Of a stretch of 64,000 nucleotides of DNA, positions 21,466-32,382 are shown in pieces. This DNA is from Neoceratodus forsteri (taxonomy: Eukaryota > Chordata > Ceratodontiformes > Ceratodontidae). The notes under the pieces were generated by a model. That model was given only the letters and a program-made list of their open reading frames with translations, made no database searches and had not been told where the DNA came from. Both the position numbers and the translations under genes were made by a program. How positions within the stretch are numbered: the stretch's first letter is position 1; every line of letters starts with the position of its first letter. The DNA is taken from assembly GCA_016271365.2 (NCBI GenBank), contig CM057454.1, positions 698,631,501 to 698,695,500 on the forward strand, written 5' to 3'.

Positions 21466-22475
21466 TCTGAAAGCAGGTTGCCCCTACCTTGTGCAGTTTC
21501 CCTCTTATCTCAGAAGGAACTGGAAGGGGGACAGGATCAGATCTACAGTACAGTAGCTTCTTGTTTTACATTGTTTTTCATGGATTCTACTTGGTAGAAT
21601 GTTTATTTTCTTTCTTACTACTAAGGGGCTTGCAGGGTATTGTTTGGGGCTGTTGGAATTTTGAAACCTGTTTTGGTAGCTAAAAGTGGGCTCATTTGTT
21701 TGGTTTACGGTGTGGCAAGCTGCATTTGTAGAGGCCTATTTCTTCTCTTTTAAACATAATTGGTGTAATTTAACTGGTCTGTTTCTTTGAATTGAGACCT
21801 ATATCTTATAATTCAAACCTATTTTGATGTATTGTTGGTGAAGCTGTTTGAATTGGTGTCCTGTTTCCTTGGGTAGCAAACCTATGTTGAGGCTTTAGTA
21901 GAATTGATTCATTGTTGCTGGCTTCACTAGCTGCAAAGTTTTGAGTGGGGGAAGGGTGCTAATTATCTGACTAGAGGCCTCAGCTACCTGATTGTTTCCG
22001 GAGGACTTGGGCTGGTCCCACCACCCAAACCCCTCACCCCACCACCCCTGGTAAATTATTCCCTTTGTACAAGGGTTCTGACATCACTTCCTCAAACAGG
22101 CAAAGGATTTGCACCTGTCATAACAGAAGCAGACATCCAGGAAAGGAACTGCAGCAAGTGAAGAGGTGACTGTCTCTCAGTGGAAGAGGAAGTAAATGCA
22201 AATCTAGGCGCTTTCATTATTACTACTTCACATAGTTATTGCATTGGGTAAAGGAGGTAGAGTTGAAGAAGGTTGTGCAATGGCTACTTAAAGTATTTTT
22301 GGTGTGGATAGGAATATAAAAGCAGTTGCTCAACATATCTAAACGTGTGCAACAAAGGAGGTAAGGGACATAAAGAATGTTTGCACTGATAGAGGGGGAG
22401 AGTGGGGACTTGGGGAGTGTTTGGTATCCTGCATCTGGAAGGGTGGGGGGTGCTGTGGTGAGCAACGACAGCAAT
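21466..22475. other. Intervening region between two head-to-head CR1 elements
   Basis: No open frame of note. It probably contains the 5' UTRs of both elements: minus-strand CR1 up to perhaps 21520, plus-strand CR1 from perhaps 22040 (TTCTGACATCACTTCCTC at 22077-22094 looks promoter-proximal but is not diagnostic). The middle, 21540-21960, is T-rich and unrecognised. Confidence 0.35.
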
Positions 22476-23625
22476 GGGTAGGGTGGTAGGCTGCAACAAC
22501 TGCGGTGCACCAATCTTTCTAAACATTGCCTGGAGGTGGGAGGATGTTTAGTGTGCAACCACATAGAAAAACTTAGAAAGGAGATTGAGGTCTGCAGGAG
22601 ACTAAGACAGGCAAGGCAGATTGGGGATGAGTTTAGCCCAATACTGGAGGGAGGAAGAAGGGAGATGAGGGAGGGCAATTTAAGCCAACAGTGGTGAGGA
22701 GGCTCAGAAGAAGGAAGCAGAGACAAGGGGCCCAGGCCAGGAAGAACGATTGCCGGGGAAACCAGGTCAGGAGACAAAAGTCAAATGGAAGGAGGCAATA
22801 GGGACTTGTGAGGGAGGCGAGAAAAGTGGCAAAAGTCATGGAGTGGAAAGGAGAGAACAGGTTACTATGCAGAGAGGGGCAGGCATTTGTGAAGGATCTT
22901 CAGAAAATAGTTTTGCACTGCTAGAGAGGAAGAGGTGGAGGAGGAAGTGATGAAATTAGAGGAGTAATTGATAAATGCCTGGACCGAACTGGAGGCGGGG
23001 AAGTTCTGCTGGGAGAACTGCAACAGGGGTAAAAGGGCATAATAATGTGCAGGAGGAAGAAGAGGAGCTGGAAATGAGGGAGGGAGATGAAAGGAAGCAA
23101 GCAGGGAGTAAGAGGGGTGGAATCTTAGTGCTGGGGGACTCAATACTAAGAGGAGTTAGGTGGGGTAGCAAGACGGAGAGGCATAGTCGCATTTGGGTGG
23201 AGGCCATGCCAGGAATGACAGCGGAAAGGGTGGGACAGTCTGTTCTGAAATATGCTAGAAGGGGTAGGGACAAGCCTCATTTAATTATACATCTTGGGAC
23301 AAACGACCTGGCTGACAAGACAGTGGATATAGTCCAGAGGAGGTTTGAGGAACTAGCACATTATGTGAGGGGCAGGAAGATCAGTAACTTTTTCAAGATA
23401 CTTCCGATTGCCAAAGGCAAGCACAACAAAAAGCTGAGAATAGAGAATTTAACAGATGGCTAAGAACCTGGTGTTGTGCTAAAGGGTATGGGCTGTTGGG
23501 GGGTGGGGAGGACCTGGGAGGACAGTAGTCTCTATGCCAAGGACAGACTACACTTGAGTGAGGAAGGAAAAGTGTTGAAGCAGAGGATGGAAGAATATAT
23601 AGAGGAAGTTGGGAGTTTAAACTAG
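22476..23625 (+). pseudogene. CR1 ORF1 (finger, coil, esterase), broken
   Basis: Starts at ATG 22476 with GRVVGCNNCGAPIF, a C-x2-C pair; a frame change then gives LVCNHIEKLRKEIEVCRRL, a second C-x2-H pair and a coiled coil, as in CR1 ORF1. The esterase-like part lies in an intact piece (22975-23463): LVLGDSILRGV (about 23125-23150, the GDS serine block), then KPHLIIHLGTNDLADK (about 23275-23320). After a stop at 23461 traces continue to about 23625 (LYAKDRLHLSEEG). Finger, serine block and GTND block are all recognisable, making this the clearest ORF1 in the window. Confidence 0.85.
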
Positions 23626-23779
23626 GAGTGGGGGTGGCAGTTGGGGAAGAGATATGCAGAGACCACAGGTTGGGAAATCATGACTTACCCCCATAACAGT
23701 GACAAGGACAAATGGCAAGTACTATTGGTGATGCTAGGAAAGGAGGGCAGGATGGAAGGAGGGGGGAAAGGGTGGAAGG

Positions 23780-26535
23780 TGGTTACCCTTAATGCTAGGA
23801 GCCTTGGGAGGAAAACTGCAGAGTTGCAGGTTCTCATGGCAGAGGAGAGGTGGACATTGCAGCCATCACAAAACATGGGCCACCCAATATAATGCTGGGA
23901 CCTGTCTGTCCAGGGTACAGGTTATTTCAGTAGGGACAGGGTGACTGGAAAAGGAGGGGTGGCACTATATGTGAAGGAAGGACTGAAGTGTGTAAGGGAG
24001 GAAGGGAGGAGGGGTAGTACAGAGTCACTTTGGGTGCAAATCCAGGATTCCAAGAATAGGAGTCTTAGAATGGGAGTGGTGTACAGGCCACCATCTCAGA
24101 TGGAGGAGTTAGACAGGGAACTAGCGGGACAGATCAGGAGGACCTGCGAGAAGGTAGTGTGGTGATTGTGGGGACTTCAACATGCAAGGAGTGGACTGCA
24201 GCACCCCAACAACCAGGAACAGAAGGGAGCAGGTACTGCTGGATGCCTTCCAGGACAGCTTCCTGCTGCAAATGGTCAGTGAACCAACCAGGTTAGGGAA
24301 TACCCTTGACCTTGTGTGGCAAATGGGGACTTTGTGAGAGAACTTACAGTGGAGGAACCGCTGTCAGGGAGTGACCACCACTCAGTATGGCTCACATTGG
24401 ATATGGGCAAGGAAGGAGTGGAATCTGGCACAAGAGTGCTGGACTTCAGGAGGGCTGACTTTGGGAGGATGGGGAAGTGGTAAAGGGTACCTGGCCAGAA
24501 TTCAATCTAGTATGGATACTAACCAGAGATGGGAGCTCATAAAGTTGGGGATAGTGGAGGCAACCAAAACCTGCTGCAAAGCCCAGAGCAAGAAGGTTAG
24601 GGCTAAGAAACCGAGCTGGTTGAGCAAGGAGGTCATGGAAAAGGTAAGGAGGAAAGAGCTGCCTTTAGGAAATACAAGAAAACAGGGAGGGGAGGACAGA
24701 GAAGTACTTGACAGAATCGAAGGAGGTGACAAGGGCAGTAAGGGAGCCAAAGCATCTACGGAACTCAGGCTGGCACAAGGCATTAAGAAGGGGAGAAGGA
24801 CTTCTTTAAGTACATCAGGGAGAAAAGGAGCTGTAAGGACCACATAGTAAGGATTAGGAAGGGGGGTTGGGTGGAAGCAGGGCACGAGCAAGGCGGAAGC
24901 ACTAAATGAGTAATTTCTGCTCAGTATTTACTAAAGAGAAGAGGGGGTGACACCCAAGATGGGTGAAATGGCAGACGAGGGGGGAAGTGGTGACAGATGG
25001 GAAATCATGGAGGCAGAGTTGAGAGGGTTTGAAGGCACTGAGGGTGGACAAGGCACCAGGCCCAGATGGCATCCACCCAGGGTACTGAAGAGCTGGCAGA
25101 GGTCCTTGCAGGACCTTGCAGACCTATTTAATGCCTCACTACATTAGGGTGTGTACCTCAGGACTGGAGGATGGCTCATGTGGTCCCCTCCACAAGAGTG
25201 GCCCCAAGGATGAACCGGAAACTACAGACCAGTGAGCCTCACATCCATCGTGGGTAAGCTAATGGAGACTATCCTGAAGGAGAGGCTGGTGGCCCTTAGA
25301 GGCCAAAAGGACTACAGGACAGCAGACAGCATGGCTTCATACGTGACGATCCTGCCAAACCAACCTGGTCGGGTTCTATGACTGGGTAACTAGGCAACTG
25401 GACAGGGGACATGCAGTGGATGTCCTGTATCTGGACTTCAGTAAGGCATTCGACTCAGTGCCACATGGAAGGCTGGGAAGGAAGTTAGTAGGCACAGGGG
25501 CAGGTGCAATGCTGGTGAGATGGGTAGGAAACTGGCTGCAGGGAAGGCAACAGAGGGGGTGGTGGTGGGTGGGGGCTCTCACACCCAAGGGCAGTGGCCA
25601 GCGGTGTCCCACAGGGCCTCGTGTTGGGACCAGTGTTGTTTGGGATATTCATTGCAGACATATCATGGGACATCAAGAGCAAGATCAGTCTGTTTGCTGT
25701 TGATACCAAGGTTGGCGCGGTGGTGGATGACCTAGGGGATGGCAGGGGTTGCAGGATGATCTGGCAAAGCTTGAAACCTGGTCAGACACCTGGCAACTGG
25801 GCTTTAATGCCAAAAAGTGCAAGGTGATGCATTTTGGGATGAAGAACCCAAGGAGGACTTACCAGCTAGGGGGAGTGCAGCTAGCCCAGACAGAGGAGGA
25901 GAAGGATCTGGGTGTGCTCATCACAGGGTCAATGAACAACTCGGCACAGTGTAGGAAGGCAGCTGCAAAGGCCAACAAAATGCTGGGTTGTATTGCAAGG
26001 GGTATATCCTCAAGGAGGGAGGAGGCGATTCTGCCACTGTATAGGTCATTAGTTAGACCACACCTGGAGTACTGCGTGCAGTTCTGGCGTCCGTATCTGA
26101 AGAGGGACATTAAGTTACTGGAGGGAGTGCAGCACAGGGCGACAAAGATGATCAAGGGTCTGGGGGACTTATCATATGAGAGGAGGTTGAAGGAGTTGAA
26201 CATGTACTCACTGGAGGAGAGGAGAGACGGGGGGACATGATTGAAACCTTTAAATACATGAAAGGAATAAACAAGACAGGTACAGAGGGGCTGTTCAAAG
26301 TAAGTAAGGGAGGGGAGGGCCACCAGGGGCCATGATATGAGACTGGAGCGAGGAAGGTTCAGGAGGGAGATGAGGAGACACTTTTTTACAGAGAGGGTGG
26401 TGGCTGGGTGGAATGCGTTACCTGCAGAAGTGGTATGCAGTAGAACAGTGGACTGCTTCAAACAAGGATGGGACAGGACAAGGGGGAGGGTTAATGAAGG
26501 GGAAGGGTGGAAGGGAGGGGCAGCTGCAGAATAAG
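23780..26535 (+). pseudogene. CR1 ORF2 (EN-RT), broken, altered RT active site
   Basis: EN begins near 23783 (VTLNARSLGRKTAELQVLM) and includes LRMGVVYRPPSQ (about 24066), a frame-shifted GDFN equivalent (about 24171) and SDHH (about 24371). RT includes VLYLDFSKAFDSVPHGRL (25421-25475), SGVPQGLVLGPVLFGIFIAD (about 25594) and SLFAVDTKVGAV (about 25687). The last is the YxDD box, where the first Asp of FADD is replaced by Val, so this copy could not polymerise even if its frames were restored. C-terminal CR1 signature at 25749-26240: KDLGVLITGSMN, HLEYCVQFWRPYL, RATKMIKGLGDLSYERRL. Several frameshifts, e.g. near 24165, 24330 and 26235. Confidence 0.85.
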
Positions 26536-26627
26536 GGGTGCTAGCTGCACATTCGAGCAGACTTGATAGACCTCTAGGCCTTTATCTGCTTGCAAATTTC
26601 GTATGTTCGTATGTTCGTATCTCATCC

Positions 26628-27110
26628 TCCTACCTCAGGCTACCCATAGATTTTACACTTCCACAGCATTCAAACAATTCAGCATGAAATTGTTCCTTAG
26701 TATTTAAACAATTAAGCACGAAACAAGTTTAAACTATTCAGCATGAAACAAGATTGAGAGCAGCTTGCCCCTATTTTGTGTAGTTTACCCTCCTATCTCA
26801 TTCTCCTACCTCAGGCTGTCCCTGGAGTTTTACACCTCTATAGCATTTAAACAATTCACCTACCTCAGGCAGTCCCTAGAATTGTACGCTTCCTTAGCAT
26901 TTAAACAATTCATCATGAAATCATTTACAAACAATCTAGCATGAAATTACTTAAAAATGTAGTCTCATTTAACCAGTTTTGAGCTTTAAAACATTATTTA
27001 AGAACATAGTCTCATTTAACCAGTTTTGATGCAGCTTTTAGCCAGTTTAGATGTAGCTGGCCCTATTCTTTTAGTTTCTCCCCATCCCTTATCCTAATGG
27101 CAACTGTCCC
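26628..27110. repeat. Diverged tandem repeats
   Basis: CCTACCTCAGGC followed by a TTTTACAC/TTGTACGC CTTCC-type word and AGCATT(C/T)AAACAATTCA appears near 26628, 26808 and 26862. AACATAGTCTCATTTAACCAGTTTTG-like words occur near 26957 and 27003. The CTTGCCCCTATTTTGTGTAG word at 26764-26783 resembles the 5' border of the minus-strand CR1 (near 21480), so part may be CR1 5' UTR. Repeat boundaries are not sharp. Confidence 0.5.
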
Positions 27111-27535
27111 AATATTATTTTAGTTTGATCTCCTTTGTCCCAGTACCTATTCAGATTGTCTCCCGTTTGACCCTCCTTTGCCCCAGTAGCAATTCAGTTG
27201 GTCCTCAGCGCAGCATTTCTTCATTTGATCGGTTGTCCTCCTCCAAGTAGCTGTCCCACATATCAAGTAGCCTGCCCCAATAGCAGCTGTTTGTCCCCCA
27301 GAGCCACCTACCCTTGTAGATATGTTTGCTTCAATGTTTCTACAGAGGGTAACAACTTACAACCCTCTAAACGATATAGGGGTATTACTGCTTTAACCAA
27401 TAAATTAAAGGCTGAATCAAGTGTCACTTTAACTCTAGGCGTAAAACAACTGTCTTTCTTCTTGACAGGAACTTGGTTAGAACATACAGTACTTTGATTA
27501 TTTTTAACCAGATTGGAAAAATATCACAATAATGA
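27111..27535. other. Unrecognised spacer
   Basis: Repeated short words (TTTGTCCCAGTA, TTTGCCCCAGTAGCAATTCAG) suggest an old tandem structure. The frame 27198-27497 matches nothing I know. Confidence 0.25.
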
Positions 27536-27915
27536 CTAGCTTTTATTAGAAAGGGTACAACAAAGAGCTACAAAACTGGTTAGGAATTATAAGGAACACA
27601 AGTATCTTATGAAGATTATTTGAATTGATTAGGTCTAATTATCCTTGTCTTGTAGATTGATGGAAAAATGTAATCTTTTACTTATGTTCGACATAAAGCA
27701 CTATCCAGTACTGTGAAATAGTTAAGGATTTGAAACTAGGACTGAAAACTGTGCAACCAAAAATTACAATAATTCGATTAGGATCACTGAAAGTTGCAGG
27801 ACAGTGGCTAGACAGTTTGTTTTTTGCAAACTGGATAATAGGTTTGTGGAACAATGTCCCTCAGGAAATCAGTGACAGTCCCAACAAAAGCAAAGTTTTC
27901 CTACTTATTTAGGTG
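27536..27915 (+). pseudogene. Very degenerate LINE C-terminal fragment
   Basis: The plus strand gives LERVQQRATKLVRNYKEHKY (about 27553), recalling the CR1 block RVQRRATKMVQGL. Near 27840 it gives GLWNNVPQEISDSPNKSKVF, recalling the CR1 WN-LP-EVV-S-SV-F block at the C-terminus. The spacing between the blocks is right for the last third of a CR1-like ORF2. Frames are shredded and the 3' tail is absent. Weak but consistent. Confidence 0.4.
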
Positions 27916-28227
27916 GTTCTCAACTACGTTATTATCACAGTTAGTGGTGTGTGTGGCAAGCTGCTAGTGTGCTGTTTCAGGAGATTGTTTTGGCCTGTCA
28001 CAGTATCTCACAAATCCCTCTAAATCTATAGGGGTTTCTACAGTCCCCTAAAGCTACACTGAAGAGCATGGAAATCTTCTCCATGGGTACACTCTTACCC
28101 TCTATCTCTACCTCTATGGTTGTGCAGGGGCAGCTGGCAGTGTGGAGGACTGCCTGACTTTAAGCAACCTCTGGAACAATGTGGGACATTTGTAGGAGTC
28201 CCAAGGATGTTTGTGAGCCTCATAGTA

Positions 28228-28460
28228 GTTTTGTACACTGCCAGCACCTAACCTAGCAGTGTGATTAATTTTAAGATGTTGCCTCTAAAAACCCCACACC
28301 AGAAGTCATGGATGGAGCACTTCCTGTCCAGTATTATTTAACCCCCAGCCCATGCGAGCATAGGGTTTTGTACACTGCAAGCACCTAACCTAGTTTGTTT
28401 TATTCATTTTAAAAAGGTTTTTGTAAAAACATACCAGAAGTCACATGTGGAGTACATGGC
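28228..28460. repeat. Diverged tandem duplication, ~137-bp unit
   Basis: GTTTTGTACACTGC(C/A)AGCACCTAACCTAG occurs at 28228 and 28365, each followed about 60 bp later by CACACCAGAAGTCA or ATACCAGAAGTCA. The sequence between the copies contains CCAGTATTATTTAACCCCCAGCCCATGCGAGCA, split here as CCAGTATTATTTAACCC and CAGCCCATGCGAGCA; its cognate CCAGTGTTTTAACCC-CAGCCTGTGCAAGCA is at 37609-37638, so this is a dispersed repeat. Confidence 0.65.
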
Positions 28461-28651
28461 TCACATCTCAAGAAGCTGTACTTTAAAGAAAACAAAGCTG
28501 TAACTCACTTGGGGGAGGTTAGGAAGGAGAGGGCAGACCAGGAAGAGCATCAGCTGTGAGGGATGGTTCAGACTGCACCATGTGACCACCCAAAGCCAAT
28601 AGCATGCCACCAGGAAGGGAGCAAGTTCTGTATAGAAGCAGCCACTTTCAA

Positions 28652-29490
28652 TATAGAAACATAGAAACATAGACTTTGAGGGCAGAAAAAGACCACTTGG
28701 CCCACCCAGTCTGCCCATTTCCCTACCTATTGGATAAGCTGCAGATACTAGTTAACCAGCAGCCTACTTCCTGCAACCTCCCACTATAATTGCCTTATGT
28801 CTGTCCCATGCATGTTTGAATTCCCCCACTGTTTTAGACCCCACAACCTCTCCAGGAAGGCAGTTCCATGCATCCACCACTTTCTCCGTGAAAAAAAAAT
28901 TCCTCACATTACACCTGAGCCGTCCCCCTTCTAACTTTAAATTGTGCCCCCTTGTTCTTACACATCTCTTTTTCTGAAAGATGCTACCCTCCTGGACATT
29001 GTTGATTCCCTTGAGGTACTTAAAAGTTTCTATCATGTCCCCCCTGTTCCTCCTTTCATCAAGGGTATACATATTAAACTCTCTCAGTCTCTCTTCATGT
29101 GGTTTCTGATGTAGACCCTGCACCATTTTAGTTGCCCTCCTCTGGACTGCTTCCATCCTGTCTATGTCCTTGCGTAGATGAGGTCTCCAAAACTCACGCA
29201 TGTACTCCAGATGGGGTCTCACCAACTGTCTGTACAGAGGGATAACCACTTCCTTTTTCTACTTGTGATGCCCCTCCTTATGCATCCCAGTATCCCCCTG
29301 GCTCTCCTTACTGACTTCTCACATTGCTTACCCACCTTTAGATCATCTGATATGACGACACCCAGATCCCTTTCCATTATTGTTGTTGTTAGTACCTCCC
29401 CTGCTATTGTGTACTCTTCTCCTGGATTTTTATTTCCCAGGTGCATTACTTTGTACTTCTTTGCATTGAATATGTCCAGCATATTCATGT
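28652..29490 (-). pseudogene. CR1 3' fragment (RT thumb to tail), minus strand
   Basis: The ACATAGAA tail lies at 28652-28674, next to GGGCAGAAAAAGACCACTTGG, a 3' UTR word shared by the CR1 copies here. Coding from 29490 to about 28800 reads FNAKKYKVMHLGNKNPGEEY, MERDLGVVISDDLKVGKQCE, HLEYMREFWRPHL, MEAVQRRATKMVQGLHQK and EKVVDAWNCLPGEVVGSKTV. One frameshift or stop lies near 29250. It is truncated at the 5' end just after the RT active site, typical of incomplete reverse transcription. Confidence 0.85.
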
Positions 29491-31291
29491 TCCAGCAAGT
29501 GAGTGGAACAGCGAAGGAGTGGAGCAGGTGACTGGCATCTTAGGCAATGGCAGGTGTCAACAGAAGGAAGCAATCCTTTCCAGGGAAACAAAAAAGACCA
29601 ATGGAGGGATTGTGAGATTAAATAAAGGGGGGAAGGTGCAGAGGGGACCTAGAAAAGGCAGAAATTCTAAACAAATATTTATACTCAGTATTTACCAAGG
29701 AAGGGGAAGGGGAAGGACCACAATTAGGGGGTAGAAACACACATGGAGGGTAGGTGGACACCAGTTTATTCACAGAGGAGAGAGTCCTAATGGCACTCTC
29801 TAAACTAAAAGTGGACAAGGCAATGGGACCAGCTGGGATGCATCCCTAAATACTGAAAGAACTCAGGGAGGTACTAGGGGCACCACTGACAGCCTTTTTT
29901 AACAAATCAATAGAGGAGGGAGTGGTACCAAAGGACTGGAGGAGGGTGAATGTGGTACCACTGCACAAAAGTGGGAGCAAGGTGGAGGCTGGAAATTATA
30001 GGCTGGTCTGCTTAACCTCACTGGTGGGGAAAATCATGGAATCCATGTTAAAGGAAAGGGTTGTGGCATACCTGGAAGCTAGTGGGGTACAAGACCCAAG
30101 GCAACATGGATTCACAGCAGGGAGATCTTTTCAAACAAATCTAATAGATTTCTTTGATTGGGTAACCAGGGTGGTGGATCAGGGAGTGGTGGTGGACATG
30201 GCCTACCTAGATTTTAGTAAGGAATTTGACACCATCCCACACAGGAGGCTAGTAATCAAGTTGCACAGTATGGGAGTAGGTCTCAAGGTGGTACACTGGG
30301 TCAGAAATTGGCTGAGCAACAGGACACAGAGGGTGGTGGTAAGTGGAGTTCAATCTCAGGAGATTGGTTGACCAGTGAGGTGCCACAGGGTTTGGTTCTG
30401 GGGCCAGTCCTCTTCAATGTCTTCATTAGTGACATTGTGGAGGGGCTGGAAGGGAATGGAAGCCTCTTTGTGGCTGATACCAAGATCTGCAATAGGGTAG
30501 ACACTCCAGATGGGATGGAAACAATGACAAGAGACCTAGGCAAATTGAAGGAGTGATCAAGAGAGTGGCAGCTTAAATTCAGTACAAAAAAAGTGCAAAG
30601 TCATGCACTTGGGCCACAGAAATCGGGGGAGGAATACAAAATCTGGGAGAGATTCTAACAACAACAAAACAGGAAAAGGACCTTGGGGTAAATATAACGG
30701 ACATCCTGAAGGTGGCCAAGCAATGTAAAAAGGTGGTGGGGAGGGCCAGAGGGATGCTGGGGTGCATAGGGAGGGGCATCACAGTAGAAAACAGGAGGTG
30801 GTGATGCCACTGTACAGGCAATTGATCAGGCCACATCTGAAATACTGTGTTCAGTTCTGGAGACCGCATCTCTGGAAGGACATTGACAGAATGGAGGCTG
30901 TCAAGAAAAGGGCAACAAAAATGGTGACAGGAATGCACCAAAAAACATGAGAAAAGACTGTAAGACCTCAATATGTATACTCTGGAGGAAAGGAGGGAAA
31001 GGGGGGATATGATACAGACATTCAAGTACCTCAAGGGAATCTACAAGGTTCAAAAGGGCAGCATCTTTTAAAAAAAGAGATGTGCAATAACAAGGGGTCA
31101 CAATATGAGGCTGGGGGGAGACTCAAAGGTAATGTGAGGTAGTATTTTGTCACAGAAAGGGTGGTGAATGCATGGAACAGCATCTCAGCATAGGTTTTAA
31201 AGGCTAAAACAATTGGTGAGTTCAAGAATGCATGGGATAGACTGAAAGCAAACCTAGTGGTAGGAAAGGGAGACTAAGCTGCTGATCATTT

Positions 31292-31708
31292 AGGATCTGG
31301 ACCATTTTTCTCTCACCCCCTTACCCCCCAGACCCCCTTCACCCTCTCTACTATACCCCCTAGAACACTAGAGTTATTCTTACTGTATCTATCCCCGTAT
31401 TCTGTACCTAGATTTATGTTATTAGATACTCTTAATGTACATCATGTACTGACCTTGAACCTAGAATTATGTCTTTAGATACTCTTAATGCAATTCATGT
31501 ATTGTCCTTCATACCTAGGATTATGATCTTAGATAATCTCAATGTAAATCATGTTCTGTCCATCCTATGTAAAGTATATTGCTTTTATTTTGTAACTGTG
31601 ATTTTGTTATGCTATGATTCACTTGTGTCCACCCAGGACCACCTTGGAAATGAATTCACTCAATGGTGTTTTTCTTGGTAAAATAAAAAATGAATTGAAA
31701 AAATTGAA
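31292..31708 (+). mobile_element. LINE 3' end nested in a CR1 3' UTR
   Basis: The host CR1 word GGATCTGCAGCTTATCCAG-TAGGTAGGGAAA (as at 36643-36670) is here split into GGATCTG (ending about 31291) and TAGGTAGGGAAA (from about 31709). The intervening ~417 bp ends with the CAGGACCACCTTGGAAATGA...AAATAAAAAATGAATTG signature also found on the minus strand at 16625. It is thus a 5'-truncated insertion of a Rex1/Babar-like LINE 3' UTR. It contains a 54-bp minisatellite. Confidence 0.7.
31406..31566 (+). repeat. Minisatellite, 3 x ~54 bp
   Basis: Units at 31406-31458, 31459-31512 and 31513-31566 each start ACCTAG(A/G)(T/A)TTATG and carry TTAGATA(C/A)TCT(T/C)AATG. It lies inside the 3' UTR of the nested LINE fragment. 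Confidence 0.85.
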
Positions 31709-31902
31709 GTAGGTAGGGAAATGGGCAGACTAGGTGGGCCAGGCGGTCCTTATCTGCCATCAAATTCTATGTTTCTACGTAAGAAACCAGGGACTCTCAC
31801 AGTCTACTAAGGTAAGGCAGCAGTACATTTCTGTTGTTACATTCACCGCTCGCAAGGGCAGAAGGTAAAATGAAGGCCTAAACTGGGAATAGAGGCAACA
31901 CC

Positions 31903-32235
31903 TAGTGCAGTGTGGACTTTTAAAATTCTAGCAGAACAGAATTTCATGGAAATTTGAAAATTCTACCGAAAGTCCAATGAATTTGGAAATGGAATGGCGG
32001 AATTTCACAGCAGAAAAATGAGGAAATTAATTTTCTACATTTCCGCAGATTTCTATTCTGTGGAGCTCAATATTTTCCACAGAAGTGGTTGCGGATTGAT
32101 TTTCTGCAGAAAAAATTAGATTACAGAAGTCAGAATTCTGTAGAACAACCAGAACATTCCAGTAGAAATTCTGCTTGTGGAATGGTCATTCCACACTAAT
32201 TGCACCAGTCGAATTCTGCATCCCACACAGCACTA
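31903..32235. mobile_element. hAT-type MITE, 333 bp, with 8-bp target duplication
   Basis: The termini are TAGTGCAGTGTGGAC (left) and the inverse complement of TAGTGCTGTGTGGGA (right), an imperfect 15-bp terminal inverted repeat. The element is bracketed by a perfect 8-bp direct repeat GCAACACC (31895-31902 and 32236-32243), the target duplication size of the hAT superfamily. The interior is rich in AATTCTGCAGAA-like words and has no ORF. The terminus TAGTGCTGTG is shared with the start of the larger hAT element at 56847, which could have been a source of transposase; that link is inference. Confidence 0.88.
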
Positions 32236-32243
32236 GCAACACC

Positions 32244-32382
32244 CAGTCTGGGACAAGAGTTTAAGGGGATTTAAACCAGGTACAGGAGAACAGAAGTAAC
32301 AACAAACAAATAAAAAGCACCCTAGAAACACCCTAACATTGTAAGGGTGCATAAGTAATTCCCAAGAACACAGGAAGACCAA
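32244..32382. other. Short spacer before CR1
   Basis: Sequence flanking the MITE, presumably the 5' UTR of the CR1 element that follows. Confidence 0.35.

Larger units (their letters stand above)
22476..26622 (+). mobile_element. CR1-clade LINE, near full length, plus strand
   Basis: ORF1 lies at 22476-23625, ORF2 at about 23780-26535, and the 3' end at 26597-26622 is a repeat of the 8-bp unit TATGTTCG (GTATGTTCGTATGTTCGTAT). The tail sequence differs from the ACATAGAA type, so this is a different CR1 subfamily from the minus-strand neighbour. Length from the ORF1 start to the tail is 4.1 kb. Both ORFs are frameshifted. Confidence 0.85.
29495..31785 (+). pseudogene. CR1 3' half (linker, RT, tail), plus strand
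   Basis: Starts with the EN-RT linker (KKTNGGIVRLNKGGKVQRG, about 29594). RT is largely in one frame at 29922-30371: VPKDWRRVNVVPLHKSGSK, YLEASGVQDPRQHGFTAGRS, MAYLDFSKEFDTIPHRRL. The YxDD box reads SLFVADTKIC (about 30462), with Ala in place of the first Asp, so it is catalytically dead. The C-terminal part continues to about 31240, and the tail TTCTATGTTTCTACGT is at 31771-31786. An unrelated LINE 3' end interrupts its 3' UTR at about 31292-31708. It abuts the minus-strand copy head to head. Confidence 0.85.

Noticed and set aside
31406..31566. CRISPR-like array
   Set aside because: Units are contiguous, diverged and have no unique spacers; eukaryotic minisatellite.
28652..31785. Twin-priming 5' inversion of one CR1 element
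   Set aside because: Both the minus part (28652-29490) and the plus part (29495-31785) contain the CR1 C-terminus and their own 3' tail, so they are two separate insertions that happen to lie head to head.
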